Below, one piece after another: positions 46,117-55,900 of a stretch of DNA of 64,000 nucleotides. The stretch covers positions 62,001 through 126,000 of the forward strand of contig WGMU01000018.1 of NCBI GenBank assembly GCA_016124895.1, in the 5' to 3' direction. The DNA is from a bacterium (GTDB lineage Bacteria; Planctomycetota; Planctomycetia; Planctomycetales; Planctomycetaceae). The notes under the pieces are model-generated. The model was not told the origin of the DNA and did no database searches. It was given only the letters and a program-made list of their open reading frames with translations. The position numbers and the translations under genes are program-made. Each line of letters begins with the position of its first letter. Position 1 is the first letter of the stretch.

Positions 46117-48207
46117 TCAGAAGAACCCGCCACCACCGCCCATGCCGCCAAAGTCGACCTCTGCGTCGGTCGCCTCGTTACGGCCGCGAGTGGAGATGCT
46201 GAGGCTGGCCAGGAAGCGATCGATCTCGCGATGAACGACGGCTGGCGTCTGAATGATGACCAGGACGCCGGTGGATGTGCTGTAGAAGCCCATTCCACCA
46301 CCAGGGACTCCTCCGCCTCCCATGCCGCCACCACCGAATCCTCCCCCACCACCGAATCCTCCCCCACCGCCAAACTGCGCGAACACCGTGTCGGGGCGAT
46401 CGCCGATCCAGGCGGCTTTGGCGGGTTCCGCCGGCTTCTTCGCTGCCTTGTCGGTCGACTCGGCCGCGTCCTTCTTTTTCTCAGACTTGTCTTCGACGGG
46501 CTGTCGTGCCAGAGCGACAATGTGGATCGTGCCTCCGTTCGGATTCGCTTCCGACTTCCACGTCTCTGGCGCCACCATTTCAGGCAGTACCATTTTGAGA
46601 CTCTCGGCCGTCTCGATCGGCATGTGATAGAACTTCGTCACCGGAGTGCTCTGATCGACGGGAACCTGCGTCTCCCGGTCCTTCAGGCCCCGCCGCCAGG
46701 TGGCCAGCAGACGTTGCAACGAACGATGAACCTCGTCCGTTTGCGACACCACCAGCAAACCGTTCTCTGTCAGCGTCGACACTCCGCCACTGCCATCGAC
46801 TTCTTCCCACTCACCGCCGGCCATCGAATGCACGGCGTTCACGAGATCGAATGAATCGACACCCGTCATCAGGAGCGGCTGCACGTCATAAACGGCAGTT
46901 GCGAGGTGAGCCGGGGCATTGGCAACGTCAATCGTTGTTACGGTCGGCAAACCATCCTGAAGGACCAGTTTCAGTTCGCCAATGCTCAGGCGGAAAACAG
47001 CTTCGAGAGGGACTGACGCAAGCGGTGGGACGTTGACTGGCTCATCCAGCGTCAGACCGGATTCTTCAATCGCCAGACGATCGATCAGGATCGGCGTCTT
47101 CGTTTCCGATGAGATCGCGTTCAGAAAATCCTGCAGGGGAATGTCCGGCGGATAGTCGGCCGCCCACGGACTCTGCAGCAGCGACGTCAGGCTTTTCCTC
47201 TCTGCGGCGTAGTCAATCCACGGTGCGTCACCGGGCTGAGCGAGTTTGAAGAGCAGGTGTCTCACTTCTCGTTGAATCTGGTACGACTGCCGGATGATCA
47301 GCACATTGCCAACCAATGTAATCCCCGAGCCTGAGCCGTCGTATTGCTCCCATTGACCGTTCGTGTTCGTCAGCAGAGTCTGGATAATTGTGTCCGACGA
47401 AATGCCAGCTCGATTGAGTGGTTCAACATTATAGGAGCGTGCCAAGTCATTATTCGGGTCGTTCGCCACATCGATCGATGTGACGGTGATGATTCCATCC
47501 TTGACGTACCAGCTCAGTTCCAGATCGCGCAGCATCACGTCGAGCACCTGCGACAGCGCGGGCTGGTGCGGCCAGTGAGCGGAGGCGGCGTTATCACCTG
47601 GCTGACCGCCAAGCGGAGGGACATTCAGCAGCGCATCAACAGAGACTCCCACCTCTTCAAGCGCCATCCGGTCAATCACGATTGGGACTTTGTGTTGTTC
47701 CGCAAGGAAGTTGACGGCGTCAATCAATGGGTAGTCCGGCGCGAAATTGATCGCGCACGGCTCTGATAACTGCTTCAGTTCCAGATCGTCTGGCTGCGGA
47801 TCAAGCAGCAGCGATTGCGGATCGATCGGTTTGGCTGCTGGCGCTTCTGATTGAGCGAGAGCCTGCGTTGTGCCTGAAACAGAGGACGCCTCCGGAGAAG
47901 ACAGCAGAAACGCCGCAGCCGCGACGAGCAGCACGGCGGCTGTCATGATTGACGAGCCGATCACCCAGCGGCGGATGGGTTTCTGCGAGACGCGCGTCAG
48001 GTTGACGGCGAGGCCGGACGCGTCACCGAATTCGTCAAGCGCCTGCCTGATTGCGTCGTCACGTTCCACGCCCGAACGGACCAGTTCCTCGAAACGCTCC
48101 TCCAGATGGTCACGCAGTTCGTCCTCGATCGCGGCCGTCTGCTCGGGAGTGAGTTTCAGCAGACGGCTGAGTACCGACAGATAGATCTCAAATTCGCGTT
48201 CCGGCAT
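46117..48207 (-). CDS. Membrane protein: HAAS-like prefix domain plus STN/secretin-N-like repeats and Gly-rich segment (larger paralogue)
   Basis: Protein of 696 residues. The prefix domain (1-75; DELRDHLEERFEELVRSG, then ALDEFGDASGLAVNLTRVSQ) is followed by one transmembrane helix (about 78-103). Two repeated STN/secretin-N-like modules follow (about 135-335 and 340-520), with blocks such as FAPDYPLIDAVNFLAEQHKV and WYVKDGIITVTSIDV. After a segment ending the second module, a linker rich in Lys/Glu/Ala leads to a Gly-rich stretch (GGGGGFGGGG repeats, about 625-650) and a short Gly-rich C-terminus. The closest visible relative is the next gene downstream. The PadR gene precedes it by 124 bases. 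Possibly senses or binds surface structures; not established. Confidence 0.75.
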   Translation of the reverse strand: MPEREFEIYLSVLSRLLKLTPEQTAAIEDELRDHLEERFEELVRSGVERDDAIRQALDEFGDASGLAVNLTRVSQKPIRRWVIGSSIMTAAVLLVAAAAFLLSSPEASSVSGTTQALAQSEAPAAKPIDPQSLLLDPQPDDLELKQLSEPCAINFAPDYPLIDAVNFLAEQHKVPIVIDRMALEEVGVSVDALLNVPPLGGQPGDNAASAHWPHQPALSQVLDVMLRDLELSWYVKDGIITVTSIDVANDPNNDLARSYNVEPLNRAGISSDTIIQTLLTNTNGQWEQYDGSGSGITLVGNVLIIRQSYQIQREVRHLLFKLAQPGDAPWIDYAAERKSLTSLLQSPWAADYPPDIPLQDFLNAISSETKTPILIDRLAIEESGLTLDEPVNVPPLASVPLEAVFRLSIGELKLVLQDGLPTVTTIDVANAPAHLATAVYDVQPLLMTGVDSFDLVNAVHSMAGGEWEEVDGSGGVSTLTENGLLVVSQTDEVHRSLQRLLATWRRGLKDRETQVPVDQSTPVTKFYHMPIETAESLKMVLPEMVAPETWKSEANPNGGTIHIVALARQPVEDKSEKKKDAAESTDKAAKKPAEPAKAAWIGDRPDTVFAQFGGGGGFGGGGGFGGGGMGGGGVPGGGMGFYSTSTGVLVIIQTPAVVHREIDRFLASLSISTRGRNEATDAEVDFGGMGGGGGFF

Positions 48208-48331
48208 GACTCGCTCCTTTGGCAGACCTGTATTGAGAGATGAGGGGTGAACGAGAAGTGAGATGTGAAATCAACAGATGTTGAGTTCGCTATGGCCGAC
48301 GGAATCGCCGGGCATCGAAGAAGTGATTTCC

Positions 48332-48679
48332 TCAAGCGGGAGCCGCGTCGGCCAGCGGTCCCAGAATCTGCTTCAGACAGGCGACATACCGCTGCCACTC
48401 GGCGACACGGTGGCCGAGCTGCTTCTTTCCCGCGGCGGTCAGTTCGTACCACTTGCGTTTGCGGCCCGTGGTTTCGTCCCAGCGGCTGCGGACCAGCTTC
48501 GCTTTCTCCAGCTTGTGCAGGATCGGATACAGCGTGCCGGCCTTCAGGTCGACCAGCTCGTCACTGGCTTCGCGCAGCCGCTGCTGAATCAGGTAGCCGT
48601 ACTTCGAGCCGTCGGACAGCACCGACAGCACCATCAGGTCGAGGCTGCCACGCATCAGTTCAGGATTGAGTCCGTTCAT
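48332..48679 (-). CDS. PadR-family transcriptional regulator
   Basis: Protein of 115 residues, typical for short PadR proteins. The ATG at 48679 is preceded by GAGGAG at about nine bases. The start MNGLNPELMRGSLDLMVLSV and the winged-helix block YGYLIQQRLREASDELVDLK, then GTLYPILHKLEKAKLVRSRW and GRKRKWYELTAAGKKQL, are diagnostic. PadR proteins are usually repressors that respond to small molecules and often control the neighbouring membrane proteins. Here they precede two HAAS-prefix membrane proteins on the same strand. An inverted repeat 42 bases upstream is a candidate operator. Confidence 0.95.
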   Translation of the reverse strand: MNGLNPELMRGSLDLMVLSVLSDGSKYGYLIQQRLREASDELVDLKAGTLYPILHKLEKAKLVRSRWDETTGRKRKWYELTAAGKKQLGHRVAEWQRYVACLKQILGPLADAAPA

Positions 48680-49228
48680 CGTGAGGAGCTCCTCAGGTTC
48701 ACCAGTGGTTACGCAATAGATTGCCAGTCGATATATAGATTGGCAACCTCGGATCGTATTGTTCCTGCGAGATTCTTCAAATTCGCCATCTCGCGAGACT
48801 CGCCGACACATTTTCCCCGCCGAAGACTGAGCAGCTTGCTGGCTGGTGAATCTCCATTCAACTGGTGCGACACTGGCTCTGCCCGTTTGCGTCTGTGGGG
48901 CTTCCGCAATAGAGACCGGTTGATAGCGACCAGGCTCACCTGAGTCATTGAATGTCGGAATCCCGTCCCGTTCGCCTGGTCTGGTCGAATGCCGTTGCAG
49001 TCGACGGCGTTCATGCAGTTCCAGCGTGAGCCAGTCGTGTTCCGTGAATCCAACATGCCAACCTGCCACAATGATGAGCATCAGCCCGGTTCGTCACTCG
49101 GCGCAAATCCCGTGCCGAACGGTATTCCGCCCGACCTCTTCGCAATTCGTTTCGCAATTCGACTGAGCGATACCGTGTAATCTGACACTGAGTGATGAGT
49201 GACCGGGCTTTCGACGGAGCGGTATCCA
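48680..49228. other. Intergenic region between padR and recC, with candidate operator
   Basis: 549 bases between divergent genes. The padR-proximal end has the inverted repeat at 48721-48746. The rest shows no gene with a plausible product. It must hold the promoter of the recCBD operon. Confidence 0.45.
48721..48746. promoter_or_regulatory. Candidate PadR operator/promoter
   Basis: Inverted repeat TTGCCAGTC (48721-48729) with GATTGGCAA (48738-48746), eight of nine bases paired, flanking an AT-rich centre (GATATATA). PadR operators are often AT-rich palindromes near their own promoter, and this one lies 42 bases upstream of the padR ATG. The AT-rich centre could also serve as a -10 region. 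Confidence 0.5.
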
Positions 49229-52200
49229 ATGGCAGTGGATGTCTTTGAAGCGGCGCGGTTTGAATCGCTGTGGGAGCGGTTTGAGTCGGTGATTGCTGCG
49301 CCGCTGAGAAACCCGCTGGCGATCGAAACGGTCGTTGTGCCGGGACGCGGCTGGTCGAACTGGTTTGCCCGACGGCTGGCCGTACGGCTCGGGTGCTGGA
49401 GCGGCTTTGAGTGTCTGTCGGCCGGGCAGTGGATGTCGGAGACACTCGAATCCTTGCTCGGGCCGGAACTGGCGCCGCGACGCGAGTCCGACGCGCTAAC
49501 CTGGTTTGTCGCCAGCGAACTTCCAGGACTGCTGGACGATGACGACTTCGCTCCCGTGCGGGGATACCTCTACCGCGACGGAGCCGGCCAGGATGTTCAA
49601 CGGCTGATTGACCTCAGTCGGAACATCGGCGGGCTGTTTGACCGCTACCTGCTGTTTCGGCCCGAACTGATCGCCGCCTGGCAGCAGTCGCTCGACTGGC
49701 CGTACGCGGACCCTGATCGTGGTGGCCGGGCCACCGAGCGCCCGCCGGAAGCGACCTGGCAACGAAAGCTCTGGCAGCGAGTCGAAGCCGCCAGCGGGTT
49801 TCGCCCGGTCTCGGCAATGATCGAAGACCTGGCCTTGCGGCTCGAACAACTTGACAACGCCACTCGCGCGGAACTGCTGCCCGAGCGATTGAGCATCTGG
49901 CTGACGGGCGGCGTCGCGCCGGCACTGCTGTCTCTGATCGAAGTCATCGGTCGGTACGTCGACGTCTCGCTGTTCGCCCTCGCCCCTGCCACGCACTTCT
50001 GGAGCGACATGCAGGGACGCCGAGACCTGCTCCGCCGGCTGCGCGACAGTCACCAGTCTCTGCACGAGTTCTGTCGGCAGAACCACGTTTATCTGCTGCA
50101 TCCGCTGCTGGCCTCAATGGCGGAACCAGCCCGGCAGCAGCAGATGCTGATGGTCGACTGCGACGCTGAACCGTGGCAGTGGCAGGAGATTGACGAGTCG
50201 ATGGCGGACGTGGCTGAGGCGGAGACCTTCAGTTTGCCGGGCTGCGGGGTCAGGACATCCGCGCCAAGCAGCCATAAAACGACCGCCGCGAACAAGACTG
50301 GCAAACGCAAGTCGAAACAGAAGGCTGCCTCGCCGCAGATGCTGCTCTTTTCCGAAGACGATGACGAAGACGAGCTGGCAAGCCTCGAGCGTGCCACGGC
50401 GCCGCGGTCACTGCTCGACTGGCTGCAGCGCGGAATCCGCGCGGCACGCGAGCCGAAACCGCAATCTCTGCCGCGTGACAGCAGCGTTCGGATTCACAAT
50501 TGTCACAGTGCGGTCCGCGAAGCCGAAGTTCTCCATAACGCGATCCGTGAAGCACTCGAAGACTCGCTGACGCTGGCTCCGGAGGACGTGATCGTTCTCT
50601 GCCCGGCTCTCGATGATTACGCGTCGCTGATCGCAGCCGTCTTCGGCAGCTCGAATCGCAGCAGCGAGCGGCAGATCCCGTATCTGATTCTCGGCCTCTC
50701 GCCGCGTCGCGAACGGCCATTCGTCGATGCCTGGCTGCGGCTGATTGCCGCGTTGCAGAGCCGGTTTGAAGCGAGCCTCGTCCTCGATCTGCTGGCCTGC
50801 GAGCCGATTCGTCGCCGGGCCGGGTTTGACGAGGCCGACGTTGAACGAATCGCCGACTGGATCGCCGACGCGGCAATTCACTGGGGCCTCGACGCCGGGC
50901 ACCGCGTCGCCGAGGGGCAGCCGGAATCGGACCTCAACACGTGGCAGTTCGGCCTCGACCGCCTGCTGCTCGGATACGCCATGCCGCCCGGCGGCGGCCA
51001 GCTCGTTGGCAACACGGTCGCACTCGATCGAGTCGAAGGTCTCGCCGGCACCACACTCGGCCGGCTCGCCACGCTGCTCGATCGGCTGGCCGACTGGAAA
51101 CGTCGCCTCGAAACATCGCGGACGCTTCGGGACTGGCAGACTCTCCTCGGTCGCATGACTGATGCGTTTCTTGACGCCGAGTCTGACGAAGCCGGGCTGC
51201 AGCAGATTCTCGACGCGCTGAATACGGTCTCGTTTCTGGCGGGCGCAGCGGGCTTTGAAAACGAAGTCGCGGCCTCGGTTGTCGCCCGCGAAGTCGAACG
51301 GCTCGTCGATGCCCCACCGGGCAGCAGTGGCTTTCGCGCGGGCGGCGTCACGTTCTGCAGCCTCGACGCCGTCCGCTGCCTGCCGCATCGCGTTGTGGCT
51401 TTGCTGGGAATGAACGAAGCGACGTTTCCGCGCCGCGACCGGGCGCTCGGCTTCGACCTGATGGCCAGGCAGCGGCAGATTGGCGACGTCTCACCGCGCG
51501 ACAACGACCGTCAGTTGTTCCTCGATGCACTGCTTGCTGCTGGCGAGCGGTTCATCGTGACGTATCAGGGGCAGGATGTTCGTGGCAAATCGCAGCGTTC
51601 GCCGTCGATCGTCGTCGAAGAACTGCTCGATCTGCTCGACCGCTGCGATGCCAGCACGGAAGCTTCAACAACCGGTGCCACGGTCGAGCGTGCCACTGCC
51701 GGCTTGCCCGGCAGTGTTTCGAGTTCAGATACTGGCACTGCCGGGCAAGCCGGCAGTGGCACCCCGTTAAGAGTGGACAGTTCCCGTCAGCGATCACTCC
51801 GTGAGTCGATCTGTGTCCGGCATCCGCTGCAGAGTTTCAGTCCATCTTATTTCGACGGCGGGGACCCGAGGCTGGTCAGTTTTGACGAACGCTCACTTGA
51901 CGCGGCGCGGCGACTGGCTGGCGAACCGGCTGCTCCGCCCAGGTTCGCAGATCGCCCGCTCGAATTCGAAGACGACGGTCGTGAGATCCGGATCGACGAA
52001 CTCGAAAAGCTGATCACAGAACCCTGGCGGTTGTTTCTGGCGTCGGCAGGGATCGGCTCACTGGAGATCGAATCTGACGTCGAAGACCGGGCGTCGCTGC
52101 TGCTCGATGGCCTCGATCGCTGGCAGCTCGGCGACGAATGGCTCGATCGGCTGCTGCTTGATGAACTGCCGGAAGAGGTCATTCAACGCGTGCTGCAGCG

Positions 52201-52915
52201 TGGTGGCAGCGTGCCGGACAGCGGGCTCGGCAGCGTTCTGCTCGGGCAGATCGGCAGCGAGGCTGGCGGCATCATTGCTCAGATGCGCGACCTCGATTTC
52301 GTACCGGGACGCGAGCGGCTGGAAGTCGACCTTGATCTCGGCCGCTTCCGCATTACCGGGCGAGTCGATTACTGGTCGGCCGCCGGACTGCGACAGGTGA
52401 CGTTTTCGAGCCTCAATGCGCGACAGGAACTCAAGCTGTGGCTGCATCAGCTTCTGGTCAGCGCGACCGGAAACAGCCCGAGCCCACCGGCGGTCATGCT
52501 CGGACGCGGCCAGTCGCGGATCGCCTTTCGTGGAGTCGAACCTGAAGCCGCGCGTGCTCAACTGACTCGTCTGGCTGAACTGGCCGAGATCGCGCGCCGT
52601 TCGCCGCTGTTCTTTCTGGCGAGCGATGCGTCTATCGAGCCGGTCCGCAAGAACAAAGTGCAGTTCGACGACGAGGCGTCTGTGCGGAAGTTTCTGTCGG
52701 ACGCGCGGGGCTATTTTGAGGAAGCGCGCGGGCACGCGACGCCGCCGTGCGAAGCTCCTGATGTGCGAGCCGCGTTTGCCGGCGTCGATCCGCTCGAACT
52801 GACCTGTGCCAACGTGCCGGGGCTCGACGGGTTCGGCGACGAAAACCTGTTTGTTCGCATGGTCCGCGAGATCAGCGTGCCGCTGCTCGACGCCGCCGGG
52901 GAGGTGCCGCAATGA
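49229..52915 (+). CDS. recC: Exodeoxyribonuclease V subunit RecC
   Basis: Protein of 1228 residues (E. coli RecC is 1122). Start ATG at 49229; the GTG at 49199 in frame is less likely. The helicase-like N-terminal block is present (TVVVPGRGWSNWFARRLA, ESLLGPE). Later blocks include SLFALAPATHFWSD, VRIHNCHSAVREAEVLHNAI, VIVLCPALDDY, IPYLILGLS, VTFCSLDAVRCLPHRVVALL and FPRRDRALGFDL. RecC is the non-catalytic helicase-like subunit that binds RecB and, in enterobacteria, recognises Chi. A 73-base inverted repeat at 51690-51762 is translated in frame as an Ala/Gly/Ser/Thr-rich insertion. Overlaps recB by four bases (ATGA). Confidence 0.9.
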   Translation: MAVDVFEAARFESLWERFESVIAAPLRNPLAIETVVVPGRGWSNWFARRLAVRLGCWSGFECLSAGQWMSETLESLLGPELAPRRESDALTWFVASELPGLLDDDDFAPVRGYLYRDGAGQDVQRLIDLSRNIGGLFDRYLLFRPELIAAWQQSLDWPYADPDRGGRATERPPEATWQRKLWQRVEAASGFRPVSAMIEDLALRLEQLDNATRAELLPERLSIWLTGGVAPALLSLIEVIGRYVDVSLFALAPATHFWSDMQGRRDLLRRLRDSHQSLHEFCRQNHVYLLHPLLASMAEPARQQQMLMVDCDAEPWQWQEIDESMADVAEAETFSLPGCGVRTSAPSSHKTTAANKTGKRKSKQKAASPQMLLFSEDDDEDELASLERATAPRSLLDWLQRGIRAAREPKPQSLPRDSSVRIHNCHSAVREAEVLHNAIREALEDSLTLAPEDVIVLCPALDDYASLIAAVFGSSNRSSERQIPYLILGLSPRRERPFVDAWLRLIAALQSRFEASLVLDLLACEPIRRRAGFDEADVERIADWIADAAIHWGLDAGHRVAEGQPESDLNTWQFGLDRLLLGYAMPPGGGQLVGNTVALDRVEGLAGTTLGRLATLLDRLADWKRRLETSRTLRDWQTLLGRMTDAFLDAESDEAGLQQILDALNTVSFLAGAAGFENEVAASVVAREVERLVDAPPGSSGFRAGGVTFCSLDAVRCLPHRVVALLGMNEATFPRRDRALGFDLMARQRQIGDVSPRDNDRQLFLDALLAAGERFIVTYQGQDVRGKSQRSPSIVVEELLDLLDRCDASTEASTTGATVERATAGLPGSVSSSDTGTAGQAGSGTPLRVDSSRQRSLRESICVRHPLQSFSPSYFDGGDPRLVSFDERSLDAARRLAGEPAAPPRFADRPLEFEDDGREIRIDELEKLITEPWRLFLASAGIGSLEIESDVEDRASLLLDGLDRWQLGDEWLDRLLLDELPEEVIQRVLQRGGSVPDSGLGSVLLGQIGSEAGGIIAQMRDLDFVPGRERLEVDLDLGRFRITGRVDYWSAAGLRQVTFSSLNARQELKLWLHQLLVSATGNSPSPPAVMLGRGQSRIAFRGVEPEAARAQLTRLAELAEIARRSPLFFLASDASIEPVRKNKVQFDDEASVRKFLSDARGYFEEARGHATPPCEAPDVRAAFAGVDPLELTCANVPGLDGFGDENLFVRMVREISVPLLDAAGEVPQ
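51690..51762. repeat. Perfect inverted repeat inside recC (hairpin element, type IV, copy 1)
   Basis: Two 27-base arms, 51690-51716 and 51736-51762, are perfectly complementary around a 19-base loop. The arm starts GTGCCACTGCCGGCTTGCCC. A close relative lies between genes at 60127-60205. The copy is in frame in recC and is read as about 24 residues of low-complexity Ala/Gly/Ser/Thr sequence (AGLPGSV, GTAGQAGSG). The high identity of the arms and the second copy point to a dispersed repeat, not a chance RecC palindrome. Confidence 0.9.
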
Positions 52916-55900
52916 GCAGCTCCGGTCGAGTTCTCGACCCGGTCACGATTTCGCTCGACGGCGTTCACAGCATCGAAGCGAGTGCCGGGACCGGGAAAAC
53001 CTACACCATCACAACGCTGTATCTGCGGTACCTGCTCGAACTGGAGCAGCCCGTCGATCGAATCCTCGTGACGACGTTTACCGACGCCGCGACTGCGGAA
53101 CTGCGCAGTCGGCTGCGCGAGCGAATCACCGCAGCACGAAATCTCGTCGCGGCGTTCGACGATGGCGACGCTGCCGTTGCTGGGTCGGACGACGGCCAGT
53201 TGCTGGCGATTCTCGATCGCTGTGGTGCGTGGCAGACCGGTTCGCGCGAGAAGCTCATCGATCGTCTCGAAGCCGCGCTGCTGAGTTTCGACCAGGCTCC
53301 GGTGTTCACGATTCACGGTTTCTGCAACCGCGTCCTGCAGGAGCTGGTGTTTGAAACCGGCACGCGATTCAACGTCGAACTCGTCTCGTCCGTCGATGAT
53401 CTGATCGACGAGTGCGTCCATGACTTCGTCGCGCGGCACTGGTGCGGCAACGATCCGCACCTGTCTCGCTGGCTGCGGCTCGACCAGTCGCTGCTCGAAT
53501 CGCTGTCGAAAGCAGCGCGGGAAGCAGCAGAGAATCCGTCGTACCGGATCGTGCCGGAAAGCAAGTGCGACGATCAGGACAGTAGGCCGGATCAAACGCA
53601 GCGCCGCTCCGGCAGCATCTCGAAACAAAACGCGGACGCTAACGAACTTCTGCCGGAACGGCGCTGCGCCTGGTCCGGCCTGCTTGATGATCCGGTCGTC
53701 TCGCAGGCCGACGACCTTCTCGACGAAGTGGCGACACTCTGGGCGGACGCGAAAACAGAAATTCGCGAGTCGCTGTTCGACGCGCGCGATGCCGGGCTGC
53801 TTAACAAGAGCTGGCACGGCAAGCCAGGGCAGATCGAGCAAGGGATTGAATTTCTCGACGCGCTGGTCCGGACGCGGGCAACGGCTCTGTTCACGATCAA
53901 ACTCAAAGACGGCGAATGCGAAGTTCCAACGGATCAGCGACGACTCTCGCAGGAGTACCTCGAACGCAGTGCCAAAGCCGGGAAGAAGGAACTGACACCT
54001 CGGCACCGTGTGTTTGAAATCGTCGACGAACTGCTGGCTCTTGCTCCGGCGATCGAGCGGCTGCGCACCGAACTGCAGCGGGAACTGCTCGCCAGCGTCG
54101 CGCGGGAAACGCGGCGCAACGTCGACCGGCAGAAACGCGAACGCGGCATCATGAGCTTCGGCGACCTGCTGCATCAGGTGGACGCGGCGCTCGACGGCCC
54201 GCAGGGTGAACTGCTGCTCGGCCAGCTTCGCGAGCGATATCACGTGGCGCTGGTTGACGAGTTTCAGGATACGGACCCGGTCCAGTTCCGCATCTTCAGC
54301 CGCGTGTTTCACGAAGCTGCGACCGTCGATGCCGGGCTCGGCGAATCGGCGCGGGCCTTCGTCATGATTGGCGATCCCAAGCAGTCGATTTACCGCTTCC
54401 GCGGCGCCGACCTGCAGGCTTATCTGCAGGCAGCGCGGCAGACGCCGGTCGACAATCGCCATTCGATGGGCACGAACTGGCGGACGGATCGCTCGCTGGT
54501 CGACGCCGTGCAGCGGATCTTTGAAACGTCCGGCGACCCGTTCCTTGACGACGAGATCACCGTGCCGCCGGTTGGTGCTCGGTTCGACGACCGCCTGGCC
54601 GAACAGTCCGCGTTGATCGTCACGCTGATTCCGCGCCCCGATGACGTCGACGACGGGAAGCCGCGGTCAAAAGACGACGCTCTTGATGCTGCCGCCCGCC
54701 GGGTCGCCGCCGACATCGCTGCGCAGCTCGGGTCGCGGCAGCCGATTCCGCAGAAGAACGGCAGCCTGCGACCAGTCCGCGCGTCGGATATCGCGGTACT
54801 GGCGCGAAATGGTTTTCACCTGCGAGCGGTCCAGGCGGCGCTGAGGGACCTCAGAATCCCGTCGGTGCTGCAGACGGACGATTCGGTCTACTCGTCTGAC
54901 GAGGCCGAAGCTCTGTGTCATGTGCTGCGAGCGGTTCTCTTGCCGGGCTCACCAACGTTGCTCGCCAATGCGCTGCAGACGCCGGTATTTGGCAAGACGG
55001 CGTCGCAGCTCGCGGAACTGGCTCACGATGCCGATCAGCTTGCAGATTACTCGGAGCGTTTTCGCGACTGGCATCTGACCTGGCATCGCGATGGCGTGAT
55101 GGTCATGTGGCGAAGGCTGCTCGACGATCAGAACACGATCGTCCGCCTGGCCGGGCTGATTTCGGGCGAGCGGCAGATCACGAACCTGCTGCATCTGGGC
55201 GAGCTGCTGCATCGTTACGCGGCAGAGAATCACGCTGGCCCGGACGCCCTGCTCCGCTGGTTCGAATCACAGGTCAACGATCCGCAGCCGCGCGACGACG
55301 AAGCTCAACTGCGACTCGAAACCGACGCCGACGCCGTCCAGCTCTGCACGATCCACAAGTCGAAGGGGCTCGAATGGCCGATCGTCTACTGCCCGACGCT
55401 GTGGGCTTATCGCGATCCGGACTGGCGACGTCCCAACGTGCTGCTGTCGCGAGCCGGAGCCGGTGACTCGACGCTGGAGATCCCGGAGATCGACGTCGGC
55501 TCCGAACTGCTTGATGACCGGATCGCGAAGAACATTTCGCAGGAATTCGCCGAAGAGCGTCGGCTGCTGTATGTCGCACTGACCCGCGCCCGACACCAGT
55601 GCCATCTGCACTGGATCGCTGCCCGCGACGCCTTTCGATCGGCGCTCGGCCAGATCATTGCCGAGGGTCACTCGCCGACCGGCAAGGAGTCCGACGACGA
55701 AATCGAGACACTGCTACAGCGCTGGCTGAGACGACTCAACGTCCCGCGAACGGAACTGCGCGGCGTCGACTTCGAGGTTCCAAACGTTGTGGATTCCGGA
55801 AGCGACGGCGGACGCGTGACCAAATCGATCGCCCACTGGTCGCGCCGGCCGATTACTCGTCGGACAATCGACGCCGCCGCGCAGACAAGCTTCACCGCGC

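Noticed and set aside
46330-46370. Short direct repeats that could suggest a CRISPR or satellite
   Set aside because: They encode the Gly-rich segment of the STN-repeat protein; there are no spacers.
52711-54462. 583-codon open frame antisense to recC/recB
   Set aside because: High-GC shadow frame; it spans the junction of two firmly identified genes and shows no motif.
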